The notes beneath the pieces are model-generated. The model had not been told where the DNA came from, searched no databases, and saw nothing but the letters and a program-made list of their open reading frames with translations. Made by a program: the position numbers and the translations under genes. DNA of 64,000 nucleotides from Holophagales bacterium (GTDB lineage Bacteria; Acidobacteriota; Thermoanaerobaculia; UBA5066), in assembly GCA_016714815.1 (NCBI GenBank), contig JADKBZ010000031.1, positions 124,001-188,000 of the forward strand, read 5' to 3'. How positions within the stretch are numbered: position 1 is the first letter of the stretch; every line of letters starts with the position of its first letter. Of the stretch, positions 17,774-26,800 are shown piece by piece.

Positions 17774-20107
17774 TTAGCCGCGACAGAAGACGCGGAAGTC
17801 CATGTCGCCGAAGGGGAAGATGGTGTCGGCGTCCTCGATGACCGTCAGGTATTCGTCGTGGATCTGCCCCGCCTCTACCTGCCGCATCAGCTCTCGGGCC
17901 CGGTCGAGGTGCTTGACGATCTGGACCTCGGAGTAGCGGACGGCCTGCCCCGTCTCGATGAGGAAGCCCCAGTCGGAGGCTCCCGCAAGGAAGAGGCACC
18001 GGGCCGCCTGGTCGAGCGCCCGCTTCAGGAGGGCGTCGGAGGTGTCGTGGTGACGCGTGGCGAGGTCGGCCATCTTTCCGATTAGCCGGAAGAGGTGGCG
18101 GTAGACCCACGTGTTCGGCTGGTACTCGCGCCCCTCCACCCAGGTCTGGAAGTAGTCGCCCTTTCCCCAGCTCGTCGCGCCGGGCGTCATCCGCTGGTGG
18201 TGCGGGTTCTCGGAGAGGTACTCGGACGGAGTGGCGGGGCGGACGACGGACTGGTCCCAGAGGAGCTTGCGGAAGACGGATTCGATGAACCCCGGGCCCT
18301 CTTCCCACCAGTGACCGAAGAGCTCGGCATCGTAGGCCGAGACGACGCACGGCTTGCGCCCGCCGTTCTTCTCGAAGAAGTAGTTCGCCTGGGCGCCCCG
18401 CTCGAAGACGAACTGCGCCGCCTGCGCCTCGCGCGTCTCGTCGGCCCAGTCGGGGACGTAGTACGTCTTGCCCCCCAGGTCGACGCCGGGGCCGGTGATC
18501 CGGTAGTACTTGATGCCGGTGTTGCGCCTCACGCCGGCCGTCTTCCAGTACTCGGGGAGGTAGTCGAAGTCGGCGTCGTAGCCGAGGTCGCGGTACCACT
18601 CCTTGTAGTTCGGCGCGCCGGGGTAGCCGTTCTCGCGCGACCAGATCTTGGCGCGCGTCTCCGGGTCGATCGGGAACGCCGCCGTCCCCGCGGGCGTGAT
18701 GATCGGGTTGGCCGAGTCGAAGAAGGGGCGCGTGTCCCCCTCGCGGAGGGCCTTCGGGTTCACGAGGAACCACTGGAAGCCCTCGGCCGCCAGGATCGCG
18801 TCCAGCCCCGGGGTCCAGGCGTTCTCCGCGAGCCAGATCCCGCGCGGGTTTCTCCCGAAGACCCGCTCGTACTGGCGCTTCGCGGTCTGGATCTGCGCCC
18901 GGATCGCCTCCGGGAAGTCCTTGTAGAGAGGAAGGATCCAGTGCGTGGCCGGGCAGGTGATGACCTCGAGCTTGCCGGCATTCTGGAAATCGCGGTAGCC
19001 GCGGGTCAGGTCCCCTTCGTAGGCGTCCCAGACGCGCTTGGCCGTCCAGAAACGCGAGAGGATCTGTTCGGCGGCGGCGAGCCACGGTTTGCCCCGGGCA
19101 TTGTCCCGCTCGCGCGTCGCGAGCTTGATGCACTCGTCGATGTGCCGGGCCGCGCGCAGCTTGAGGTGCGGGTCCTGCATCATCGAGAGAAGGGGCGGCG
19201 TCAGGCTCACCGTCAGGCGGAAGTCGACCTTGTCGCGCTCCAGGTTCCAGAGGACGTGCAGGAGCTGGGTGTAGACGGAGACGACCGCCTCGAAGAACCA
19301 CTGCTCCTCGAGCCCCACCTCGTATTCCGGGTGGCGGACGAACGGCAGGTGCTGGTGGAGGACGAGCGACCAGTACCCCTTCTCGACCGGCGCCGCGTGG
19401 TTGCGTCTCTTCCAGTAGAGGTACTGGTTGTAGCGCCACTGGTCCGGACCGACGGGGATCTCCACGTCGCGGCTCGGGGCGTAGATCGAGCCCCAGGTGA
19501 CGTGCACCTGGGCCGGCTCGTCCTTTCCGCGGGGAACGAAGACCGAGTTCGAACGGGCGACCTTCTCGAAGTAGGTCGTCCCGTGCGCCCGGTAGCCGAT
19601 CTCGGCGACGTAGTCCCGTCCCGCAGCGGCCTTCACCCAGTAGCAGACCTTGTCGGCGAGGTAGTCGTCCACCTCGAAGAAAGTGTTCGCGTTGAAGCCG
19701 TCGAACGAGATCCCGGTGACGTCGTAGACGCGGAGCAGGAGCGAGTTCTTCTCGAAGAAGTCCTCGCCGAACCGCGCCTTGAGGTCCGTCCGGACGGCCG
19801 TCCCGACCTCGAATATGCAGTAGATGCTCTGCGGGTCGCACGGGACGAGATAGACGTACGTCTCGTCGTAGAAGTCCGAGAGGTAGGGCAGCTCCTTGAG
19901 CACCTTCTGGAACGGCGTCTCCGGGACGTCCGGGTCCCAGGCCGGCGGCGGGACGGGGTCCCGCGAGGGGCGGGCAACCTTCGCGTGGCCGTCGAAATCA
20001 GGAACGTCGACGGTCTCGGGGCGAGCCGCCGCCTCCGCGGCAAGGACCGGCGCGATCGGTTCGGGCTCTGGAACCGGAGCGGGACTCGGAGCCAGGGGCT
20101 CGGTCAT
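17774..20107 (-). CDS. DUF4912-GH57 1,4-alpha-glucan branching enzyme-like protein
   Basis: A 777-aa fusion. Residues about 60-195 form a DUF4912 domain (YLVPCDPQSIYCIFEV to the YFEKVARSNSV region), often associated with carbohydrate-active proteins. The rest is a GH57 barrel: the first motif LVLHQHLPFVRHPEY is near residue 245, the nucleophile Glu sits in GIWLAENAWTPG (about 426) and the acid/base Asp in YDAELFGHWWEEGPG (about 590). It most likely forms alpha-1,6 branches in glycogen; a hydrolytic GH57 activity cannot be excluded. An AGGAGGC site precedes the ATG, and the ATG overlaps a TGA in the preceding small reading frame (ATGA), suggesting coupling with it. Confidence 0.87.
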   Translation of the reverse strand: MTEPLAPSPAPVPEPEPIAPVLAAEAAARPETVDVPDFDGHAKVARPSRDPVPPPAWDPDVPETPFQKVLKELPYLSDFYDETYVYLVPCDPQSIYCIFEVGTAVRTDLKARFGEDFFEKNSLLLRVYDVTGISFDGFNANTFFEVDDYLADKVCYWVKAAAGRDYVAEIGYRAHGTTYFEKVARSNSVFVPRGKDEPAQVHVTWGSIYAPSRDVEIPVGPDQWRYNQYLYWKRRNHAAPVEKGYWSLVLHQHLPFVRHPEYEVGLEEQWFFEAVVSVYTQLLHVLWNLERDKVDFRLTVSLTPPLLSMMQDPHLKLRAARHIDECIKLATRERDNARGKPWLAAAEQILSRFWTAKRVWDAYEGDLTRGYRDFQNAGKLEVITCPATHWILPLYKDFPEAIRAQIQTAKRQYERVFGRNPRGIWLAENAWTPGLDAILAAEGFQWFLVNPKALREGDTRPFFDSANPIITPAGTAAFPIDPETRAKIWSRENGYPGAPNYKEWYRDLGYDADFDYLPEYWKTAGVRRNTGIKYYRITGPGVDLGGKTYYVPDWADETREAQAAQFVFERGAQANYFFEKNGGRKPCVVSAYDAELFGHWWEEGPGFIESVFRKLLWDQSVVRPATPSEYLSENPHHQRMTPGATSWGKGDYFQTWVEGREYQPNTWVYRHLFRLIGKMADLATRHHDTSDALLKRALDQAARCLFLAGASDWGFLIETGQAVRYSEVQIVKHLDRARELMRQVEAGQIHDEYLTVIEDADTIFPFGDMDFRVFCRG

Positions 20108-20471
20108 GGCCTTGGTCGCCTCCTTCGCTTTTCGGAGCGCGGGGTCTCGCGGACTTCTCGGCTCGCCGGCTTCCGGGTCTTCGAGTCTGGTCTCGGGTCT
20201 CGGGGTCTCCGGGTCTTCGAGGTCTTGCAGCCTCGGGTCGGCCTTCGGGGCTTCGAGAGGACGGCCGGCTTCGCTGCCGCCGGGGTCTTCGTGGTCTTCG
20301 TGGCGTTCGCGGACTTCGCAGCTCGCGGGCCCGGACAGGCGTCGCTTCCGGCGCGCCAGGGTCGGGCATCGGGGTCGGTACCGCGGACGCTTCCGCGGGC
20401 ACCTTGCGGGCGGCTGTCTTCGGCCCTTCGGGGGCGTCCAGTTTCGGCTTGCGGGTCGGTTTCTTTTCCAT
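20104..20471 (-). pseudogene. Small Lys/Ala/Pro-rich basic protein, apparently frameshifted
   Basis: A start codon at 20471 with a GAGGA site begins a very basic protein (MEKKPTRKPKLDAPEGPKTA, then RKVPAEASAVPTP). Around base 20320 the H1-histone-like character continues only in another frame (AKSANATKTTKTPAAAKPAV), and that frame ends in a TGA overlapping the ATG of the GH57 gene (ATGA at 20104-20107). The two frames differ by one base, so a single indel would give one protein of about 122 aa rich in Lys, Ala and Pro. It resembles histone-H1-like/AlgP-type tails by composition only. If the reading is wrong, the region is low-complexity noncoding DNA built on repeats of tcgaagacccgga. Confidence 0.4.
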
Positions 20472-20620
20472 GGTCCTCGTTCTGATCGGTTCGGGTTTCA
20501 CTGGCCCCGCGAGGACACGACGTCCCGCCGTAGGGCCCCAGGCCGGTCCGTGGCTCCCGGTCTCGGGTTCCTGTCCAGCGGCCTCGTCGGATGATACGGG
20601 ATCCACCGTGAAGTTCCCGT

Positions 20621-21742
20621 TCAGGTGCCGAGAGCCTGCCCGAGGTCCGCCAGGAGGTCGTCCGGGTGCTCCAGTCCGATCGAGAGCCGGACGAGGTCTC
20701 CGGGGGCGGTCGAGGCCACCCCCTCGCTCGTCGCCCGGTGCTCGACGAGGCTTTCGACGCCGCCGAGCGACGTCGCCCGCGTGAAGAGGCGCGTCCTCCC
20801 CACGGCTTCGATCGCCGCCTCGCGCCCCGCCCGCACGTGGAAGGAGATCATCGAACCGAAGGCGCTCATCTGGCGGCGGGCCGTCTCGTGCCCCGGGTGC
20901 CCGGGAAGCCCCGGGTAGTTCACCCTGGAGACCGCCGGGTGGAGCGCGAGCGCGCTGGCGATTGCGAAAGCCGATTCCGACTGGAACCGGACCCTGACGG
21001 CAAGGGTCCGGAGCCCTCGAAGGACGAGCCAGGAGCCGAAAGGCGAGGCCACGCCCCCGAGAATCGTCCGGACGTGCCGGACCCTTTCGAAGAGGCCGTC
21101 CTTCCTCGCAAACACGAGCGCGCCTCCCTGGACGTCGCTGTGCCCGCCCATCCCCTTCGTCGTGGCGTGGAGGACGACGTCGGCGCCCATCTCGAGGGGC
21201 CGCTGGAGGATCGGAGTCGCGAAGGTGCTGTCGACGAGGACGAGGGCGCCGGCCGACCTCGCGACCTCGGCCGAAGCGGCGAGGTCGGTGATCCGGAGAA
21301 GCGGGTTCGAAGGACTCTCGAGCCAGACGAGTCGCGTCTCGGGCCGGAGCGCCCCGGCAAGGGCGCCGGGTTCGTCGAGCGCCGCGAAAGACACGGTCAG
21401 CCCCCAGGCCGGGAAGAACTCGCGCGCGGCGACGCGATAGGCGTAGTAGACGTCTTCCGGAAGGACGACGTGGCTCCCGGGCGGAAGGGCCTGCGCGACG
21501 GCGAGGCCGGCCGCCATTCCGGAGCCGAAGACGAGGGCCGCTTCGCCCCCTTCCAGCCGCGCGAGCGCTTCTTCGAGGAGGTCCTGGGTCGGATTCGACT
21601 CGCGAACGTAGGTGTGGCCCGCGAGGGGGAGCCCCGCCTCGTCGCGTCCGAACGTCGTCGACAGGTGGATGGGAGGGGCGACGGCTCCCGTCGACGGGTC
21701 GACGGAAAAGGCGGCGTGGACGGCGACGGTCTCGATCCTCAT
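20621..21742 (-). CDS. Cys/Met metabolism PLP-dependent enzyme (cystathionine gamma-synthase/lyase type)
   Basis: A 373-aa fold-type I PLP enzyme of transsulfuration. The N terminus has the family start MRIETVAVHAAF and VAPPIHLSTTF; RESNPTQ follows, then the phosphate-binding GSGMAAG motif, the substrate region ESPSNPLL, the PLP-pyridine Asp in LVDSTFATP and the Schiff-base Lys in HATTKGMGGHSDVQGG (about residue 196). It makes or breaks cystathionine, or acts on O-acyl-homoserine; sequence alone does not separate these. The start at 21742 lies directly on the first conserved residues. It is divergent from the secreted protein at 21794 with about 50 bases between them. Confidence 0.9.
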   Translation of the reverse strand: MRIETVAVHAAFSVDPSTGAVAPPIHLSTTFGRDEAGLPLAGHTYVRESNPTQDLLEEALARLEGGEAALVFGSGMAAGLAVAQALPPGSHVVLPEDVYYAYRVAAREFFPAWGLTVSFAALDEPGALAGALRPETRLVWLESPSNPLLRITDLAASAEVARSAGALVLVDSTFATPILQRPLEMGADVVLHATTKGMGGHSDVQGGALVFARKDGLFERVRHVRTILGGVASPFGSWLVLRGLRTLAVRVRFQSESAFAIASALALHPAVSRVNYPGLPGHPGHETARRQMSAFGSMISFHVRAGREAAIEAVGRTRLFTRATSLGGVESLVEHRATSEGVASTAPGDLVRLSIGLEHPDDLLADLGQALGT

Positions 21743-21793
21743 CTCCGGAAAGCCTACAGGAGCGGCGGGGCCTCCCTGTGGAAGAATCACAGG

Positions 21794-22525
21794 GTGTTCG
21801 CCACTTTCCAGGCCGTCGCGCCCCTCCTCGCCCTCGCCCTGACCTCGCCCCCGGCAGGCACGCCGGCTCCGACGGCACGCCCCGACTTCGCGTCCGGGCT
21901 CGCGAACGGCCGAGAGGAGCTCGCGCGGTACCAGTGGCGCCTCAGGACCGAGATGAAGGTGGACGGCGTCTCCCGCCTGACCAAGGTCGAGGACGTCCAC
22001 CTCGGTCCCGACGGCGGCCTCGTCACGAAAAAGACGGTCAAATACGAAAAGCGGCCGGAGCCGACGCCGTTCCCGAAGAACGATCCGCGCGCCAGCAGCG
22101 AGCGCCCCCTCACCTCGATCGAAGAGGAGCGGCTCGCCGAAACGGCCATGGACGTCATGCAGCTCTATGCCCGTCTCTCCCCCGACGTCGTCCGACGGTG
22201 GCAGGAGGGGGCCGAGCTGCTCCCGCCCACCGCCGACCGAAAGGGCCTCGTCCGGATGAGGGGCCGCGGTCTTGGCCGGCCGCAGGACGAGGCGACCCTC
22301 TACCTCGACGAAAAGAGCCGCGTCGTCGACGAGATCGAGGTGAAGACGACCGTCGCGCCGGAGATCCGGGACATCGCGTTCCTCAGGGCCGAGTTCGAGA
22401 AGCTCCCCGCGCCCGGCGCACCGTCCGGCCTCAGGATCCCGGGCCGGATCTTCCTGAACATGCAGTTCCTGGGGCGGCGCGTGACGCTCGAGATGACGAC
22501 GACCGATTTCAGCTCCTGGCCCTGA
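21794..22525 (+). CDS. Secreted protein of unknown function
   Basis: A 243-aa protein starting with GTG at 21794 (upstream purine-rich gtggaagaatcacagg). A hydrophobic N terminus (FQAVAPLLALALTSPPAG) looks like a signal peptide. The mature part is charged, with alternating beta-type segments (RYQWRLRTEMKVDGV, VHLGPDGGLVTKKTVKYEK, DEATLYLDEKSRVVDEIEVKT) like an outer-membrane lipoprotein-sorting or LolA-type beta sheet, but I cannot assign it to a family. The C terminus ends in VTLEMTTTDFSSW. It is convergent with the MFS gene. Confidence 0.75.
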   Translation: MFATFQAVAPLLALALTSPPAGTPAPTARPDFASGLANGREELARYQWRLRTEMKVDGVSRLTKVEDVHLGPDGGLVTKKTVKYEKRPEPTPFPKNDPRASSERPLTSIEEERLAETAMDVMQLYARLSPDVVRRWQEGAELLPPTADRKGLVRMRGRGLGRPQDEATLYLDEKSRVVDEIEVKTTVAPEIRDIAFLRAEFEKLPAPGAPSGLRIPGRIFLNMQFLGRRVTLEMTTTDFSSWP

Positions 22526-22558
22526 GCCGGTCTGGCGGCCGGCCGCTCCGGATCGTCG

Positions 22559-23797
22559 TCACATCGAGGCGACGCCGCCCTTCCGGCGCCGGAAGGCGAC
22601 CGCTCCACCGGCCACGGCGAGGGCGGCCCCGCACGCCACGAGAACCGCCGGGGCTCCCAGCGCGGAGGCCGCCGCCCCGGCGGCGAGATTCCCGATCGGC
22701 ATCCCTCCGCGGAACGCGAGGCCGTAGATGCTGACGACGCGCCCCCGGAGCGAATCCCCGACGCTCGTCTGGACGAGAGTCATGAAGCTCGAGAAAACGA
22801 CCATGAGGCACGCTCCGGCCGCGACGAGGAACGCGAACGAGAGGAGCGTCGACCGGGAGAGGCCGAAGCCGGCGGTGAGCAGGCCGTAGCCGAAGAGGCC
22901 GATCGCGCCGATAAGGCCGCGCCGCCTCATTCTCGAGGCGGTCGTCGCGACGACGAGGCCGCCGAGAACCGCCCCGCAGCCGAAGGAGGCAAGGAAGGCG
23001 CTGTAGCGACCCGGACCCGCGTGAAAAACCTCTTTCGCGAACACGGGAAGAAACGTCACGAGAGGAATCGAACAGGCGCTCCCGAGGAACGCGAGACCCA
23101 CCAGACTCCTGAGGTCCCCGCGTCTCCAGACGACCCCGACTCCCTCCCTGAGGCCTTCAAGGATGCTCCCCTCTCCCCCTCCGGCGGCGGGTTGGCGCGG
23201 AATCGCCGCGAGCGCGACGACGACCGCCACGAAGGAGAGCCCGTTCAGCCCCATGCACCCCGCCGCGCCGAGCTCGTGAAAGGCGAGTCCGGCGATCCCC
23301 GGCCCGACGACCCGGGCCAGGTTGAACTGGATGGAGTTGAGCGCGATCGCCTTCGGGATCTCCTCGGACGGAACGAGCGTCGGAAAGAGCGCCTGGAAAG
23401 CGGGGGCCCCGAACGCCTGCGCCAGGCCCGAGAGGAACGAGAGCGCCAGGATCGACCCGAGAGTGACCTGGCCGGCGAGGATGAGGCCCATCAGGAGGAG
23501 CGCGCAGCTCATCTGGACGAGCTGCGAGACGAGGAGGATGCGACGGCGCTCGGCGCGATCGGCGAGGACGCCGCCGAAGAGCGAGAAGAAGAGGAAAGGG
23601 GCGTCGCCGAGGAACGCATCCACACCGAGCCAGAACGGAGAACCGGTGAGCGTCAGGACGAGCCACCCCTGCGCCACCCGCTGCATCCAGGTCCCCACGC
23701 TCGAGACGAGCGACCCCGACCAGAGGAGCCGGAAGTCGCGGTGATGCAGGGGCGAGAAGGCCCGGGGGAGTCGGGGCACGAGACGCCAGTTTCGCAC
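22559..23797 (-). CDS. MFS transporter (enterobactin-exporter-like)
   Basis: A membrane transporter of about 412 aa with around twelve hydrophobic segments. The first helix follows FRLLWSGSLVSSVGTWMQ, typical of the EntS-like MFS_3 group, and the cytoplasmic loop signature GVLADRAERRRILL follows helix 2. It probably exports a small molecule by proton antiport. The start is uncertain: I use the GTG at 23797, 15 bases after the stop of the upstream kinase, because a start further upstream (ATG 23956) would overlap the kinase gene by about 145 bases and adds no conserved sequence. A further GTG at 23779 is possible. Confidence 0.85.
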   Translation of the reverse strand: MRNWRLVPRLPRAFSPLHHRDFRLLWSGSLVSSVGTWMQRVAQGWLVLTLTGSPFWLGVDAFLGDAPFLFFSLFGGVLADRAERRRILLVSQLVQMSCALLLMGLILAGQVTLGSILALSFLSGLAQAFGAPAFQALFPTLVPSEEIPKAIALNSIQFNLARVVGPGIAGLAFHELGAAGCMGLNGLSFVAVVVALAAIPRQPAAGGGEGSILEGLREGVGVVWRRGDLRSLVGLAFLGSACSIPLVTFLPVFAKEVFHAGPGRYSAFLASFGCGAVLGGLVVATTASRMRRRGLIGAIGLFGYGLLTAGFGLSRSTLLSFAFLVAAGACLMVVFSSFMTLVQTSVGDSLRGRVVSIYGLAFRGGMPIGNLAAGAAASALGAPAVLVACGAALAVAGGAVAFRRRKGGVASM

Positions 23798-23811
23798 GGG
23801 GTCCGTTCGGG

Positions 23812-26800
23812 TCAGGACCTGGGCTCGGGCGTCGCCGCTGTCATCGCTGCGGATCCCGAGCGGGGTCTGCTGGAGAGTGACGGCGTCGTCGCCTCTCCCC
23901 ATCCCGGCTCGGCGGGCGCCACCCCGGCGAGGGCCTGGGCGAGGCGCCTCCCCCACTCCTCCGCGTCGGACGGCCGCTCGCGCGGGGCTTTTGCCAGCGC
24001 CGAAAGGACGAGCTCGTCGACCTCCGGCGGGAGGCCGTCACGGAGGAGAGACGGTGGAGCGGGATCGGCCGTCAGGATCTCGTGGAAGATCCCTCCGACC
24101 GCCTCCGCCTTCACGAGCCGGAGACCGGTGAGCGCTTCCCAGACGACCACGGCCAGTGCGTAGAGGTCGGTCGCCGCGGAGAGCTCCTCGTCCATCACCT
24201 GCTCCGGCGCCATGAAGGCGGGCGTTCCCACCACGGTGCCGGTCCTCGTCAGCGCCCGGCCCGCCTCCGGGGCCTGTGCGAGGCCGAAATCGACCACCTT
24301 CACCCGGAGGCGGTCTCCGTCGCGCGTCAGCATCAGATTCTCGGGCTTCACGTCCCGGTGCACGACCCCCGCCCGGTGGGCCGCTGCCAGTGCCGCGCCC
24401 GCCTGCCGGGCGAGGTCGGCCACCTCCCCGGGAGTGCCCCGGCCCTTTCCGGCCAGGACGCTCGCGAGGTCGCGGCCGCGAAGACGCTCCATCACGAGGA
24501 AGAGCGATCCGTCGTCCAGCTCGCCGGCATCGAACAGCGCGGTCACTCCGGGGTGCGAGAGGCGCGCGAGCGTGTTCGCCTCGCGGACGAACCGGAGCCG
24601 GATTCCCGGATCGGCGTTCAGGTCGAGGCGGACGACCTTGATCGCGACCTCGCGCGGGAGGCGGAGGTCCTCCGCGAGGAAGACGGTTCCCATTCCTCCT
24701 TCCCCGAGGACGGAGAGGAGCCGGTAGCGCTCCCGGACGATCGCGGGGAGGAGCCGGGACGCGTCGAGCGGGGCCCCGTCGTCAGGGCACCTCTCCACCT
24801 CCGAGAGGACCCTCCGGCAGCGGGGGCAGACGGCCGCGGGAACGACGCCGCGGCTCTTCATCGCCGCCCGCGCCGTCTCGCGTGCCGATTCGGCCTCGGC
24901 CAGCCGCCGCCGCACGATCCGGATCTCGAGGGCACCGCCGAGCTGGTGCGCGAATCCGGCGAGAAGCCGCCGGCGCGACTCGTCCCAGGTGGCCCCCTCG
25001 GGGACGGCGACGGTCCCTAGCAGCTCGCCGTTGGCGCCGCGCGCCGGAAAAAGGGCCGCCTCGCCGGGCGACAGGAACGCGCCCGGAGCCGCGGCCTCGG
25101 CGTCCGCGCGCGCCGGTTCTCCGACACCCTCGCCGGCGAGGCGCGTGACGCCGCCGCTCTCCTCGAACGCGAATACGCCCACTGTCGGGACCCCGAGGGA
25201 CAGCGCCAGCTCTGCGGAGACCGCCGCCGCCCACGAGGCCGGGTCGAGCTGCGCCTCGGGGCGGCTCTCGAGAAGCTGGGTGATCCGGGCCTGCGCCTGC
25301 TCGAGCAGCACGTTCGCGCCGGTCAGCTCCCGGGTCCGTTCCTCCACCCGGCTCTCCAGCTCGGCCGCTCGTCGCCGAAGGCTCCTCGTCCGGAGCCGGA
25401 CGGCGGCGACGAGGCCGGCGACGAGGAGGGTCGCCAGGGCGGCCCGCGCGATGCTGGTTCCCCACCAGGGGGGCTCCACGACGAAGTGCAGCCGGGCGAG
25501 CCGGGGACTCACGACCCCCGCGGACGAGACGGCGCGGACCTCGAGGGTGTACCTGCCGGGGGGCAGGCCGGCGTAACGGGCACGGGGTTCGGCGTGTGGT
25601 GGAGAGAAACCGGGCTCGATCGGCAGGAGCCGCTCGGAGAAGAGGGTTCGCTCCTCCGCCACGAACGTCGGCGACCGCAGGGCGAACGTGACGGCTCCCT
25701 CGGCGAAGGGAATCGACCGGCCCGCGGTGACCGCACGGCCGGACGCGCTGACCGCTCCCGCGATCGCGACGTCCGGCGCCGGCGCGGAACGCCGAGGCCG
25801 GCTCAGATCGACGATCGAGAGTCCTCCGACGGCCCCGATCGCCAGGCGCCTGCCGGGAAGAGGTGCGAGGCAACCCTCCGCCGAAAGGCTCGCGCCCGCC
25901 AGGCCCGAGGAACGGTCGACCCTCTCGACCACCTTCCCGGCAGAAACGCGAAAGACGGAGTAGGACGAGGCGACCCAGACGTCTCCGCCGGCCTCCGCGA
26001 GCGCGGCGACGTACGGATCGTCGAGGGCGGAGTTCACGTCGGCCAGGGGCCGGGCGCGCCCCTCGGAGAGCAGGAAGACGCCCCGGTCCGTTCCGACCCA
26101 CACTCCCTCGGGACGGACGAGAACGGCGCGGGCCGTTCCGCTCAGGAGGCCGGCGGAAGCGCCGAACCTCTCGAACCGGGCGCCGTCCCACCGGACGATC
26201 CCGGCCCCGTCGGTTCCGACGAAGACGTCTCCCCGCGGTCCGACGGCGAGTCCGCGGGCCTCGCCGAAGGGGATCCCCCCGACCTCGGTCGTCGCCGTCG
26301 CGTCGAGGGGGCCGCCGCTGTCCCAGGCGAATCGGACGATTCCCGACAGGGTCGATGCCCAGACGAGGCCGTCCGGCGTGCGTACGAGGTCGAAGACCCG
26401 GCCCTTTCCCGCGAGAGGCAGCTCCGGGAATCGCCGGACCCCGTGCGGCGAGACGTGCACGAGCCCGCGGGGCGTTCCGGCCAGGACCTCGCCCTCGCCG
26501 AGCGGCAGGAGAGCCCAGACTGCCGGCTCGCCCCCTCCCATCGGAACGCGCCGGACGGAGGCTCCGTCGACGATCGACAGCCCGTCGGAGTGACCGACCC
26601 AGATCCGGCCGCCACCTGCGGGCGCGGCCGTGAGCACCATCTCTCCCAGCTGGGGCGGACGCGACGGGATCGACCGCAGGCCGAGGTCGAAGAGCTTCAC
26701 CAGCCCCCCTTCCGTCGCCAGCCAGAGGAGTCCATTCCGATCGACGACGACGCCGTTGACCGCCGCGGACGGAAGCCCCTCCTCCGTCCCGATCTCCTCG

